Source of the DNA: Bacteroidota bacterium
Lineage (GTDB): Bacteria; Bacteroidota; Bacteroidia; Bacteroidales; Paludibacteraceae
Assembly (NCBI GenBank): GCA_023459355.1
Contig: JAEWUM010000036.1
Coordinates: 62,001 to 126,000 of the forward strand
Direction: 5' to 3'
DNA length: 64,000 bases
This document shows positions 36,069 through 44,598 of this stretch, piece by piece. Numbering within the stretch: position 1 is the first letter of the stretch; the number at the start of each line of letters is the position of its first letter. A model generated the notes under the pieces. It did no database searches and was not told where the DNA came from. It saw only the letters and a program-made list of their open reading frames with translations. The position numbers were made by a program, and so were the translations under genes.

Positions 36069-37148
36069 TCAATGTTTATTCAGTAAATTCAGCCACAAAT
36101 GTAAATAATTATTTTCATCCATAATACTTTCAACTATCAAAGTATTAACAGAAATATCAGATGTTGTCCTTGTGATTTCGCTGAAGTCAATTGACCTGAC
36201 ATCCTCAATATCATAAACCTTACAGTTGTTTCTGAGAAAGAAATAATAGGAAGTAATATTTGTCCTCAGATATACTTTCTTACCCAAATATAATAACGCC
36301 AGAATATTTCCTAATGCCTGTTGCCTGTTGTGATTCATCAATGCTATATCAATCTCAGACAGTAAATTAGCGTAGCTATTCGTATCAAGTAATTCTGTCA
36401 ATGGCACAAACTTATCACCCAAATATTGACTCCCTGTTTCAATTACTTGTTGTCTGTAAGTTTCATTCCCGCCATAAGAAAGCGGACAATAAACTTTAAA
36501 CTCAACATCTTTATGCTTAGCTAAAGCTTCAATAATTTCAAGGTGAAAATTTGAGGGATCAGCGGAATTGCCAAGCAGAAAAACCGGAGGACCGTGTTGC
36601 TTTTTAACAGGTATATTTTTCAGATTATCGAGATTAACCGGTATCGGATATAAGATTGAAATGTAGGTAGCATTAGATTTGTAGTTTTTCTTTACGAAAT
36701 CTACATCTTCTTCTACAAATGCCGCAATCTCAGGAAAAACAGGTATAATACGACGTCTTAAATACTCATAGATTCTGGTTTTAATATTTTTATTTCTTTT
36801 ATAAAACGAATAAACATCATTACCCCAAACAATCCAGGTTGATTTTTTCAGCCTTTTTTTATTCATAAACCAGAACAACAAGGTTGGATCGTATGATAAA
36901 TAATGAAAATAAACCCATTTGAACCTATAAAGCGATAATAAAATCTTCAATACATGAAGCGGATTACGTACGTTCAGAATCTTTGAACTTAGTTTTTTTT
37001 GTAGTTCGCTTCTTTGTTTATCAATTCTGCCGAAACCAAACAAAAACACGTGTTGTTCAAGTGAAGTATGCTGATCAAGCAAACTCAGTAAAGCATGACT
37101 GTAGTTTGACTCACAGGCAAAAACATGTAAATATCGCGGGTTTCTCAT
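36069..37148 (-). CDS. WecF-like 4-acetamido-4,6-dideoxygalactosyl (Fuc4NAc) transferase, GT56
   Basis: In enterobacteria WecF/RffT adds Fuc4NAc from dTDP-Fuc4NAc to lipid II of enterobacterial common antigen. This 359-residue protein shows the family pattern: HVFACESNYSH, WIVWGNDVYSFY, FLLGNSADPSNFHLEIIEAL, CPLSYGGNETYRQQV and NHNRQQALGNILALLYLGKK. The LGNSxDPxN and NHxRQQAxGN motifs are strong identifiers of GT56. Its neighbours are wecB and a DegT aminotransferase, which fits acetamido-sugar use. The actual acceptor in this organism is unknown. Confidence 0.87.
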   Translation of the reverse strand: MRNPRYLHVFACESNYSHALLSLLDQHTSLEQHVFLFGFGRIDKQRSELQKKLSSKILNVRNPLHVLKILLSLYRFKWVYFHYLSYDPTLLFWFMNKKRLKKSTWIVWGNDVYSFYKRNKNIKTRIYEYLRRRIIPVFPEIAAFVEEDVDFVKKNYKSNATYISILYPIPVNLDNLKNIPVKKQHGPPVFLLGNSADPSNFHLEIIEALAKHKDVEFKVYCPLSYGGNETYRQQVIETGSQYLGDKFVPLTELLDTNSYANLLSEIDIALMNHNRQQALGNILALLYLGKKVYLRTNITSYYFFLRNNCKVYDIEDVRSIDFSEITRTTSDISVNTLIVESIMDENNYLHLWLNLLNKH

Positions 37149-37173
37149 TTAATTTATTTCAATTTGACTATTT

Positions 37174-38244
37174 CTACATGCTCCCAATCTCTCCTGCCGC
37201 CCTTTCCGCAGCCTTCCCACTTCCATACAAATCAACCGTAAAATCTGATTTTTTACTGCTGAAATACTGAAAAGCATCCAGCAATAAATCGATATTAGTC
37301 CCGACAATCCGGTTAAATCCATGTTCTACTAATTCCACCCACTCGGTTTGCTCGCGTAAGGTGATGCAATGCCTCCCGAAGAAAAAGGCTTCTTTCTGAA
37401 CACCGCCGCTGTCGGTCACAACCAATTTACAATGCTTTAACAGCATGATCATATCAAAATAACCTACGGGGTCGATGATGGTAAATGCCGGTTTCAGATT
37501 TAGTTGTTGCAGGATGTTACGGGTACGGGGATGCAAGGGAACTACCATCTGAACCTCTTTGTTTATGAGATTCAGACCAGTGATAATGTCGTGTAACTTA
37601 ACCGGATTATCGGTATTTTCCTGCCGGTGAATCGTCGCCAGCACAAAATCAGTTAAGCCAAGCTGACCGATAATCTGTGATTTCTCCTGAGCCTTTTGTG
37701 CGTAATACATAGCGGCATCCTGCATCACATCGCCATTTTTTACGATTTGCGCGGTATAGTTATCGAAACCTTCTCGTTTCAGGTTCTGAACTGCGGTGTC
37801 GGTTGGACATAACAACAGGCTGGAAATCCTGTCGGTGAGGATGCGGTTGATTTCTTCAGGCATCGTCATGTTAAACGAACGTAAACCGGCTTCGACATGT
37901 ATCACGGGAATGTGTAATTTAACGGCTGCCAATGCTCCGGCTAAGGTCGAATTCGTATCTCCATACACCAACACGCCCTCGGGTTTCTCTTTCAACAGAA
38001 TCTGCTCAATTCCTTCCAGCATCCTGCCGGTCATAGCCCCATGAGAAACTCCGTGAATGTCTAACTGATAAGCAGGTCTGGGAATTTCCATTTCTTCAAA
38101 AAACACCTCCGACATATTGGCATCGAAATGTTGCCCCGTATGTATAATCTGCTCTTCAATACCGCAAAGCGTAAACTGACGACTTAAAGTTGCTGCTTTT
38201 ACGAATTGCGGACGAGCGCCTACGATGGTTATGATTCTCTTCAT
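37174..38244 (-). CDS. wecB: UDP-N-acetylglucosamine 2-epimerase (non-hydrolysing)
   Basis: Interconverts UDP-GlcNAc and UDP-ManNAc. The 356-residue sequence has the expected start IITIVGARPQFVKAATLS, TGQHFD, YGDTNSTLAGALAA, HVEAGLRSFN with PEEINR, ATIHRQENTD and TDSGGVQKEAFFFG. It lies in the middle of the glycan operon, 16 bp after the GT4 gene. The ManNAc product could be oxidised to ManNAcA by a WecC dehydrogenase, but no such gene is in the window. Confidence 0.95.
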   Translation of the reverse strand: MKRIITIVGARPQFVKAATLSRQFTLCGIEEQIIHTGQHFDANMSEVFFEEMEIPRPAYQLDIHGVSHGAMTGRMLEGIEQILLKEKPEGVLVYGDTNSTLAGALAAVKLHIPVIHVEAGLRSFNMTMPEEINRILTDRISSLLLCPTDTAVQNLKREGFDNYTAQIVKNGDVMQDAAMYYAQKAQEKSQIIGQLGLTDFVLATIHRQENTDNPVKLHDIITGLNLINKEVQMVVPLHPRTRNILQQLNLKPAFTIIDPVGYFDMIMLLKHCKLVVTDSGGVQKEAFFFGRHCITLREQTEWVELVEHGFNRIVGTNIDLLLDAFQYFSSKKSDFTVDLYGSGKAAERAAGEIGSM

Positions 38245-38259
38245 CTGCGTATAATTTGG

Positions 38260-39588
38260 TTAGACAGGATTAACAGGTTGTGATTTCTGATAAAGCTGAT
38301 CCAATAGCCCGGTCAGTTTTCCGGTCAGTTTTCTTCTGCTGAATTGACTGATGACTTCTCTATCTGCATCAACAGACAAAGTTCCGGCTTTATATTGCTG
38401 ATAATAAGCCTGTATTTTTTCTTTTAACAACACAGCATCTGAGAAATCAAACATCACACCGGCATTGGTTTGTTTAAGTATGGTAGCAGCATCGCCATCT
38501 GTGTAACCGATACCGATAACCGGCCGACCAGCCTGCAAATATTCAAACAATTTACCGGTAACAATCGATTTTGTATCCGGATTCTGTACCAGACAAAGCA
38601 ACAACAACTGTGAACCGCGTTGCAATCTTATCGCTTCGTGATGTGGCACATAAGCTGATAATTCCAGATTAGCCTCCAAATCGCTTGCTTTGATGTCGTT
38701 AAGCACTGAGCCATCCACGCTTCCGGTCAACCGTATTCGTAAATCATTTTTGAAATCTGCATTTTCAACCGCCATTTCCTGTAATACTTTCCAGAGCACC
38801 TGTGGATTTTGCTTTTCAGTCAGCAGTCCGGTATGGGTAATCACAAACTGTTCATCCGGCTTAACTGCCTCCTGCACAAAATCTTCCTCATCATATCCGT
38901 TGGCGACAACAGCGAGTCGCTGATACCGATATCGCGAGAATTCCTGTTGCATGTGATCCGAGACAACTAAAGTCAAATCAGCTTCTGCGATTATTTTTTT
39001 CTCTAACTGACGATGACGAAAATCTGCCGGAAGACTTAACTTCAAATCTTTATAATAAAAGATACCGGTCCACGGATCCCTGAAATCCGCTATCCAGGGC
39101 AATGCTGGAAATTGCTTTTTTAATCGGCGACCGATTAAATGAACCGAATGCGGCGGACCGGTCGTGATGATAACATCAACAGGATTGGTGCTCAGGTATT
39201 TTTTCAGAAAGCGAACAGAGGAACTTACCCAACACACCCGGGGGTCGGGTATAAATAAATTACCACGCAGCCAAATCGATAACTTATCTTTCCAGTTTTC
39301 CTGCTTTGCGTGCTTTACAAATCCTGCTTGTATAGACTTGTCTTTTTTACCTGTAAATTTACGGTACAGCGTGTAAGGCTCCCAAATCGGGCGGCGAATA
39401 ACCGTAATATCGGCTGGCAAGTCCTTTTCAAAACTTGCATCAACTACCGGATAATCTGCATTTTCAGGAGCGTAGATTACAGGCTCCCAACCAAAATCAC
39501 GCAGATACTTGACAAACTTCACCCACCGTTGTACGCCTGAGCCGCCACTGGGAATCCAGTAATATGTAATAATCAGCGCTTTCTTCAT
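38260..39588 (-). CDS. Glycosyltransferase family 4
   Basis: A 442-residue GT-B glycosyltransferase. The N-terminal domain starts KKALIITYYWIPSGGSGVQRW, a glycine-rich loop typical of GT4 enzymes of surface-glycan clusters, and contains ITTGPPHSVHLIGRRLKK. The donor-binding domain has THTGLLTEKQNPQVLWK and KLFEYLQAGRPVIGIG with an E residue typical of the EX7E region. Sugar and linkage are unknown. It is co-oriented and closely spaced with wecB downstream and gltX upstream. Confidence 0.9.
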   Translation of the reverse strand: MKKALIITYYWIPSGGSGVQRWVKFVKYLRDFGWEPVIYAPENADYPVVDASFEKDLPADITVIRRPIWEPYTLYRKFTGKKDKSIQAGFVKHAKQENWKDKLSIWLRGNLFIPDPRVCWVSSSVRFLKKYLSTNPVDVIITTGPPHSVHLIGRRLKKQFPALPWIADFRDPWTGIFYYKDLKLSLPADFRHRQLEKKIIAEADLTLVVSDHMQQEFSRYRYQRLAVVANGYDEEDFVQEAVKPDEQFVITHTGLLTEKQNPQVLWKVLQEMAVENADFKNDLRIRLTGSVDGSVLNDIKASDLEANLELSAYVPHHEAIRLQRGSQLLLLCLVQNPDTKSIVTGKLFEYLQAGRPVIGIGYTDGDAATILKQTNAGVMFDFSDAVLLKEKIQAYYQQYKAGTLSVDADREVISQFSRRKLTGKLTGLLDQLYQKSQPVNPV

Positions 39589-39612
39589 GAAACGGCGATC
39601 AGATAAAGTAAC

Positions 39613-41133
39613 TTATTTTCCGATAACGTCCAGGGCTTTTCTTAACCTGGTCAGTGTTTCTTCTTTTCCGATGATGTCGATGATATCAAACATGTGCGGA
39701 CCTTTCGACTCTCCTACGATGCAAAGCCGGAAAGCATTCATCACAGCCCCCATGCCATAACCCTTTTCTTCCATCCAGTTTTTAACCACATATTCGGTAT
39801 TGGCTGCTGAAAAGTCCTCTGTTTTTTCGAGCAAATCCATCAAACCAAGTATGTGATTTGGGGACTCAGCTTTCCAGCGTTTCTTAATGGCCGTTTCACA
39901 ATATTTTTCAGGAGTCTGAAAGAAGAAGGACGACTGTTCCCAGATTTCCTGCACGAAATTGGCTCTTTCCCGTACCAATTCCACAATTCGTTTTACCTTT
40001 TCAGAATCCTCAATGATATCTTTTTCAATCAGCAGATGCTGAAACGAATCTGTTATTTCTTCGAGGGGTTTCAGTTGCAAATACTGATGATTGAACCATT
40101 TTCCTTTTTCATAATCGAATTTTGCCCCGCTCTTGCTTACGCGGTCCAGCGAGAACAACTCAATCAATTCATCCATAGAGAAAATCTCCTGTTCCGTTCC
40201 GGCATTCCAACCCAGCAAAGCCAGGAAATTCACCACGGCTTCGGGGAAGTAACCCGATTCCCGGTAACCGGAAGATACTGTACCCGATTTGGAATCGTTC
40301 CATTCCAGCGGGAAAACCGGGAAACCCAGTCGGTCGCCATCTCTTTTGCTTAGTTTGCCATTTCCGTCGGGTTTCAGCAACAAAGGCAGGTGGGCAAACT
40401 GAGGCATATTCGCTTCCCAACCCAGATATTGATACAAAAGCACATGCAAAGGAGCCGATGGCAACCATTCTTCACCGCGAATCACATGCGAGATTTCCAT
40501 CAGGTAATCGTCCACCACATTGGCCATGTGATAAGTCGGCAAACCATCGGATGATTTAAACAACACCTTATCATCGATAACCGAAGAATTGATAAGCACT
40601 TCACCCCGGATTAAATCCTGCACTTTAATTTCCTGATTCGGTTCAATTTTGATACGCACCACATACTGTTCACCCGAAGCAATGCGATTATTGACCTCAT
40701 CAGCCGGCAACGTAAGCGAGTTCTTCATCAACCCGCGTGTTGTTGCATCATACTGAAAATTGGGGATTTCCGCTCTTTTTGTCTCCAGTTCGGTCGGTGT
40801 ATCGAAAGCGATGTACGCCAGTCCCGCATTCAGCAACTGATCAACATATTGTCTGTAAATAGATTTTCTTTCACTCTGGCGATAAGGAGCATGAGTCCCC
40901 GGCTTTTCAGCCCCTACCCCTTCATCAATATGAATACCCAGCCAGTTCAACGCTTCTACAATATAATCCTCTGCACCCGGCACAAAACGGGCAGAATCGG
41001 TATCCTCGATACGCAGCAACATATCGCCGCCATGCTTTTTAGCAAACAGGTAATTATATAACGCGGTTCTCACACCCCCGATGTGGAGCGGTCCGGTCGG
41101 ACTCGGGGCAAATCTTACTCTTACTTTCTTCAT
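39613..41133 (-). CDS. gltX: Glutamyl-tRNA synthetase
   Basis: Attaches glutamate to tRNA-Glu. The HIGH-type motif is APSPTGPLHIGGVRTALYNY at residues 9-28, and the KMSKS-type motif is KLSKRDGDRLG. IEDTDSARF and GEEWLPSAPLHVLLYQYLGW are family-typical. The 506-residue length is normal, with a C-terminal anticodon-binding domain. Although a housekeeping gene, it heads the glycan operon with only 24 bp to the GT4 gene, so read-through is likely. A -7 box TATTTTTG (41155-41162, minus strand) precedes it. Confidence 0.97.
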   Translation of the reverse strand: MKKVRVRFAPSPTGPLHIGGVRTALYNYLFAKKHGGDMLLRIEDTDSARFVPGAEDYIVEALNWLGIHIDEGVGAEKPGTHAPYRQSERKSIYRQYVDQLLNAGLAYIAFDTPTELETKRAEIPNFQYDATTRGLMKNSLTLPADEVNNRIASGEQYVVRIKIEPNQEIKVQDLIRGEVLINSSVIDDKVLFKSSDGLPTYHMANVVDDYLMEISHVIRGEEWLPSAPLHVLLYQYLGWEANMPQFAHLPLLLKPDGNGKLSKRDGDRLGFPVFPLEWNDSKSGTVSSGYRESGYFPEAVVNFLALLGWNAGTEQEIFSMDELIELFSLDRVSKSGAKFDYEKGKWFNHQYLQLKPLEEITDSFQHLLIEKDIIEDSEKVKRIVELVRERANFVQEIWEQSSFFFQTPEKYCETAIKKRWKAESPNHILGLMDLLEKTEDFSAANTEYVVKNWMEEKGYGMGAVMNAFRLCIVGESKGPHMFDIIDIIGKEETLTRLRKALDVIGK

Positions 41134-41235
41134 TGATTTTTAGTAAATAATGTGCAAAAATAAGAAAAAAGAATCAAATCGCGGAGAAAACAAGTGCAAG
41201 TTATACAAATAGACAAGGAGGAATGATAAAAAACA

Positions 41236-41261
41236 AAAAAACCGACCTAAAGTCGGTTTTT
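41236..41261 (-). terminator. Intrinsic terminator after the tRNA-Val pair
   Basis: Stem of about 10 bp with core ACCGAC/GTCGGT flanked by A and T runs. On the minus strand it directly follows the second tRNA-Val and ends in a U tract. Confidence 0.88.
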
Positions 41262-41265
41262 CAAG

Positions 41266-41340
41266 TGGGCGTTGACGGATTCGAACCGCCGACCCTCTGC
41301 TTGTAAGGCAGATGCTCTGAACCAGCTGAGCTAAACGCCC
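41266..41340 (-). tRNA. tRNA-Val (anticodon UAC), second copy in the transcript
   Basis: A 75-nt cloverleaf on the minus strand. The acceptor stem pairs GGGCGTT with AACGCCC, the D-loop has TAGCTCAGCTGG, the anticodon loop is CTTACAA (UAC), and the T-arm is GGTTCGAATCC. The sequence ends in discriminator A without an encoded CCA. It is identical to the upstream copy at 41379. Confidence 0.96.
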
Positions 41341-41378
41341 GAAAAATTTGTGTGTTTTATAATAATATCGATTTGATG

Positions 41379-41453
41379 TGGGCGTTGACGGATTCGAACC
41401 GCCGACCCTCTGCTTGTAAGGCAGATGCTCTGAACCAGCTGAGCTAAACGCCC
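41379..41453 (-). tRNA. tRNA-Val (anticodon UAC), first copy in the transcript
   Basis: Identical in all 75 positions to the copy 38 bp away, with the same cloverleaf and UAC anticodon. Both are read on the minus strand and share the terminator at 41236. A recent tandem duplication or gene conversion explains the identity. Confidence 0.96.
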
Positions 41454-41583
41454 GATATTTTACATCAAGATCTTTACTTCTAAAGCGGTGCAAAGATACT
41501 ATTAATTTTGAATTCTCAAAAAAGTTTTGAAAAAAAACATAAATAGAAAGTAAAATTTCTGATATTTTCGAGACTTTTTGTTC

Positions 41584-44223
41584 TCAATTTAGAATATCTT
41601 TTTGGACATTCACTGTCACCTGAGAATTGTCAGGAGAATAATCAAATAACAAATCTCCTTTTTTTGCAAACATTCTAATGTAGTTCAATCCATACCAAAC
41701 TACCAATTTACCCACTTTAATGCCTGACAAAACATCAATTTTATAATCGCCGTTTTGCAATTCTGAAATGGAGATTGTACTGTTATTGGTAATTTTCACT
41801 TTATCGAACGAGATGTCACTACCACCATCAGTCTGAATGGAAATAACCCCTTTTGAGTTTTTCACAAAATTAATTTTACCCAGATTTTTATAAATATTCG
41901 GACAAGAATTCTTAAAATTCGGATTACTGCGATTGATGGCTTCTCTGATTTTTTCACCGGTAAGACTAACCCCCATAAACCTTACTAACCTGATGCCTGC
42001 CATGAGTCCGGCCATCGACTTCTCAGTCTGTTTTTCGATAAACTTCCTGGTTTCCTGTTCAAGCAATTCGACTACATCCAACGAAGCTGCAGAAGCAAAA
42101 GCAACCGACTTCTCATTCCCGGCAAGTGCCAGTGCATTGTTAGTCATACCATTATAATATATGACACCTCTCTCGTCGACATACAATCCCTGATCCATTT
42201 CAGCCAATTGATTTGCTGCATGTTTAAGACTTTCTCTCACACCATTATTATTGAAAACAATTGAGAAAGCAGTAGAAAATGAATCAGGTAAAACTTCCAG
42301 TCCACCTTTGTTTAACCAAAGCAGCGATCCGGAAGGTGAATAGGCAGCCACAAACAAATCGGCTTTATCCTGAGCTGATGAAATACTTTTACCTTCAAGA
42401 CGAATGCTGCCTGTAAATACACCTGCCACAACAATATTACCAGATGGGGTTGTCTCAACTGACATACCAACTGCATTACCACCATTCGACATGATTGATT
42501 TTGCCCAAACAGGTTGCCCAACACGGTTCATTTTGGCCACAAAACAACTATGAGCCTGTGATGCCCCCATCAGATTGATTCCTCCAAGTGCAGCAGACTC
42601 AGCAAAATAGCCCGTCAGTAAACTACTACCGTCACCCAGCAATTTACCATTCTTTCGAATACTGCCCTTGTATAAGCCTGATTTCTGAGCAATTTCCCAT
42701 TGTTTATCAATTGCCAGATCATCTGCATTTCTGTTTTCGACCTTACAAATCACCGGCGATACAGTTTTATATTGCGGCATACTCAAGCCAACCGGTGCAT
42801 TGATATAGGTCGGATCAGTTACAAAATATTTTGCATTCCCAAATTCAAAATAATCTCCGGAGACAGGAACTGTAAAGGCCACTGCCGCTGCGACATGGTC
42901 GGGATATTCCAAACCAACAACCTTCAATCCCAATGTTTCACGCACGAGATATGTAAATAACACCGAGCGATCTTCACAGTCAGAATATGGATAATAAAAC
43001 ATTTCATCTGCAAAGAAAAATTTCTCCCGGCCAAACTGTTCCGGGTCAGTTTTATACGGGAAAGCGGTCTGTACAAATTGCAGGATAAATGCAACAGCCC
43101 TTTTCTCATCCATTTGAGATACTATAGGCAAAATGGCATTAGCAAGTGATTCTTTTGCCTGCACAGATGCAGCAGCATTAAAATAAACACCTAAATCAAC
43201 CAAAGGGTAATTTTTATAGAACTCAACTAAATCCGGGTCATAACTCACGCCAATATTATAATCCTGATCTTCAAATTTGAATGAAATCTTTTTATCAACT
43301 TTCCTACCTGCAAAAGTTACAGGTGACATAATATTGAAATCGATTTGCCGACCTGTTTTTAAATAATCCTTATCATAAGTATAATAACTACCGGAACCCA
43401 GTTTTGGATACACATAATAATTTAATCCGCCTAAATTGAGGTAACTTAACTGATATATTTCCTGCAATGAGGGCAGTAATAATGCTACATCACGATCCTG
43501 GTATGCAACACGAACTCCATAACCCGAACGAACCAAGATAAACCAAGTCAGCAACCTGGAAAGATTTTCATTACCAGGATATAAATTCTTAGCAAATTCA
43601 TTGGCTATCATTAAATATCCAAAATCATTAATATTCATATCTACCTTCGTTTGCAACAAGTTGTCAATAGTTGGGGTGTATTCTGTGTTGCTGGCATTCT
43701 CCCAGAAAGCAGCGATTGATTGTTGATTTACCGATGGAAAAACACATTGCGATAGTTTTTGGTCGTATGGTACGATAACCTGTCTTCCATAAAACGGAAA
43801 AGAAGCTATCCGCATATTTCTTTCATCACCCACAGGTTTACGAATTGGCTCCACTTGCGGTGGAAGACTTAACATGGTATTTCTTTCCGGGGCAATGGTT
43901 TTTAATGCTATTGCAGATGTTTCAGCAGATGTTTGAGAATATATTGGAGATTCTTTGGGTTTTGGTCGCTCAGGTACTTTGTTGCCTGCAAAAGCCTGGT
44001 AATTCTCCCATTCTTTTTTCAGGTAATCTGTCCATTCCTGATCACGCATAGCAACATAATCAGCATATTCTTTCTGTAACTTTGCCATCCCTTCAAGTTG
44101 TTTTTCGGCAAACTTTTGCATTTCAGCTTGCTGTTGTCTTTTATACTCTTCAAAAGTCTGGGCAAATAAAGCACCACTAAACAGCATCAAAAGTGCTGAT
44201 AAATAAACAATACTTGTTTTCAT
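41584..44223 (-). CDS. Secreted multidomain protein with transglutaminase-like domain
   Basis: An 879-residue protein with a signal peptide ending GALFAQ. Residues of about 22-75 form a charged, probably coiled-coil segment (EEYKRQQQAEMQKFAEKQLE). A transglutaminase-like fold carries a plausible triad: Cys416 in YSDCEDRSVLF, His in LEYPDHVAAAVAF and Asp in FVTDPTYINAPVG. About 200 residues of beta-rich repeats follow (AGVFTGSIRLEG, FVAAYSPSGSLLWLN) resembling beta-propeller or SBBP-like repeats, with a C-terminal beta region. It may crosslink, cleave or bind peptides at the cell surface. It stands at the edge of the envelope cluster and is transcribed away from the 44599 gene. Confidence 0.82.
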   Translation of the reverse strand: MKTSIVYLSALLMLFSGALFAQTFEEYKRQQQAEMQKFAEKQLEGMAKLQKEYADYVAMRDQEWTDYLKKEWENYQAFAGNKVPERPKPKESPIYSQTSAETSAIALKTIAPERNTMLSLPPQVEPIRKPVGDERNMRIASFPFYGRQVIVPYDQKLSQCVFPSVNQQSIAAFWENASNTEYTPTIDNLLQTKVDMNINDFGYLMIANEFAKNLYPGNENLSRLLTWFILVRSGYGVRVAYQDRDVALLLPSLQEIYQLSYLNLGGLNYYVYPKLGSGSYYTYDKDYLKTGRQIDFNIMSPVTFAGRKVDKKISFKFEDQDYNIGVSYDPDLVEFYKNYPLVDLGVYFNAAASVQAKESLANAILPIVSQMDEKRAVAFILQFVQTAFPYKTDPEQFGREKFFFADEMFYYPYSDCEDRSVLFTYLVRETLGLKVVGLEYPDHVAAAVAFTVPVSGDYFEFGNAKYFVTDPTYINAPVGLSMPQYKTVSPVICKVENRNADDLAIDKQWEIAQKSGLYKGSIRKNGKLLGDGSSLLTGYFAESAALGGINLMGASQAHSCFVAKMNRVGQPVWAKSIMSNGGNAVGMSVETTPSGNIVVAGVFTGSIRLEGKSISSAQDKADLFVAAYSPSGSLLWLNKGGLEVLPDSFSTAFSIVFNNNGVRESLKHAANQLAEMDQGLYVDERGVIYYNGMTNNALALAGNEKSVAFASAASLDVVELLEQETRKFIEKQTEKSMAGLMAGIRLVRFMGVSLTGEKIREAINRSNPNFKNSCPNIYKNLGKINFVKNSKGVISIQTDGGSDISFDKVKITNNSTISISELQNGDYKIDVLSGIKVGKLVVWYGLNYIRMFAKKGDLLFDYSPDNSQVTVNVQKDILN

Positions 44224-44598
44224 AATATTAACTTAATAAATTAAAACTCTTGTATATCTGGATTGAAAACCATCGCGACTGGAACAAATTGCGTCACCAG
44301 TCTGTATTTTGCTGAATGAAAAGAATATACATTTTATTAAGAAACAGTTCTAACAACCAAATCAAGCGTACAAATATATATATTATTTGTACAAATATGG
44401 AGATAATTCATGAATATTTTTCAATATCTATTTTGTATTTTTAATTATTATTATATTTTTGTTGTGTTAATAATAAGTGAATAAATTACCAACTGATTTT
44501 ACAGTTATATTTTCATTTTTCTTTTATCACTGTTTGATTACCTTCAGTTTGTTTGTATCTCTGATTCTGAATTTAAACACCTTAAATATTTTACGGTT
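44224..44598. other. AT-rich divergent regulatory region
   Basis: This 375-bp gap has no gene. It separates two divergent secreted-protein genes and is strongly AT-rich. It contains an inverted repeat GTACAAATA (44368-44376), 7-bp spacer, TATTTGTAC (44384-44392), followed by another half site in the first orientation (44389-44397). It also holds a TATATTTG -7-like box on the minus strand (44371-44378) and a plus-strand promoter at 44433-44461. The palindrome overlaps the minus-strand promoter and could be an operator. Confidence 0.5.
44433..44461 (+). promoter_or_regulatory. Probable promoter of the 44599-50226 gene group
   Basis: TTG (44433-44435), an 18-bp spacer and TATTTTTG (44454-44461) fit the Bacteroidetes promoter. 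The implied leader is about 130 nt long. Confidence 0.42.

Noticed and set aside
39853..40353. 166-residue plus-strand frame opposite gltX
   Set aside because: It lies entirely within gltX on the other strand; no family signature.
41140..41493. Protein-coding frame across the tRNA genes on the minus strand
   Set aside because: It reads through both tRNA-Val genes and has no family signature.
41584..44223. Complete T9SS cargo assignment for the transglutaminase-like protein
   Set aside because: Its C-terminus (VTVNVQKDILN) lacks the usual sorting-domain pattern.
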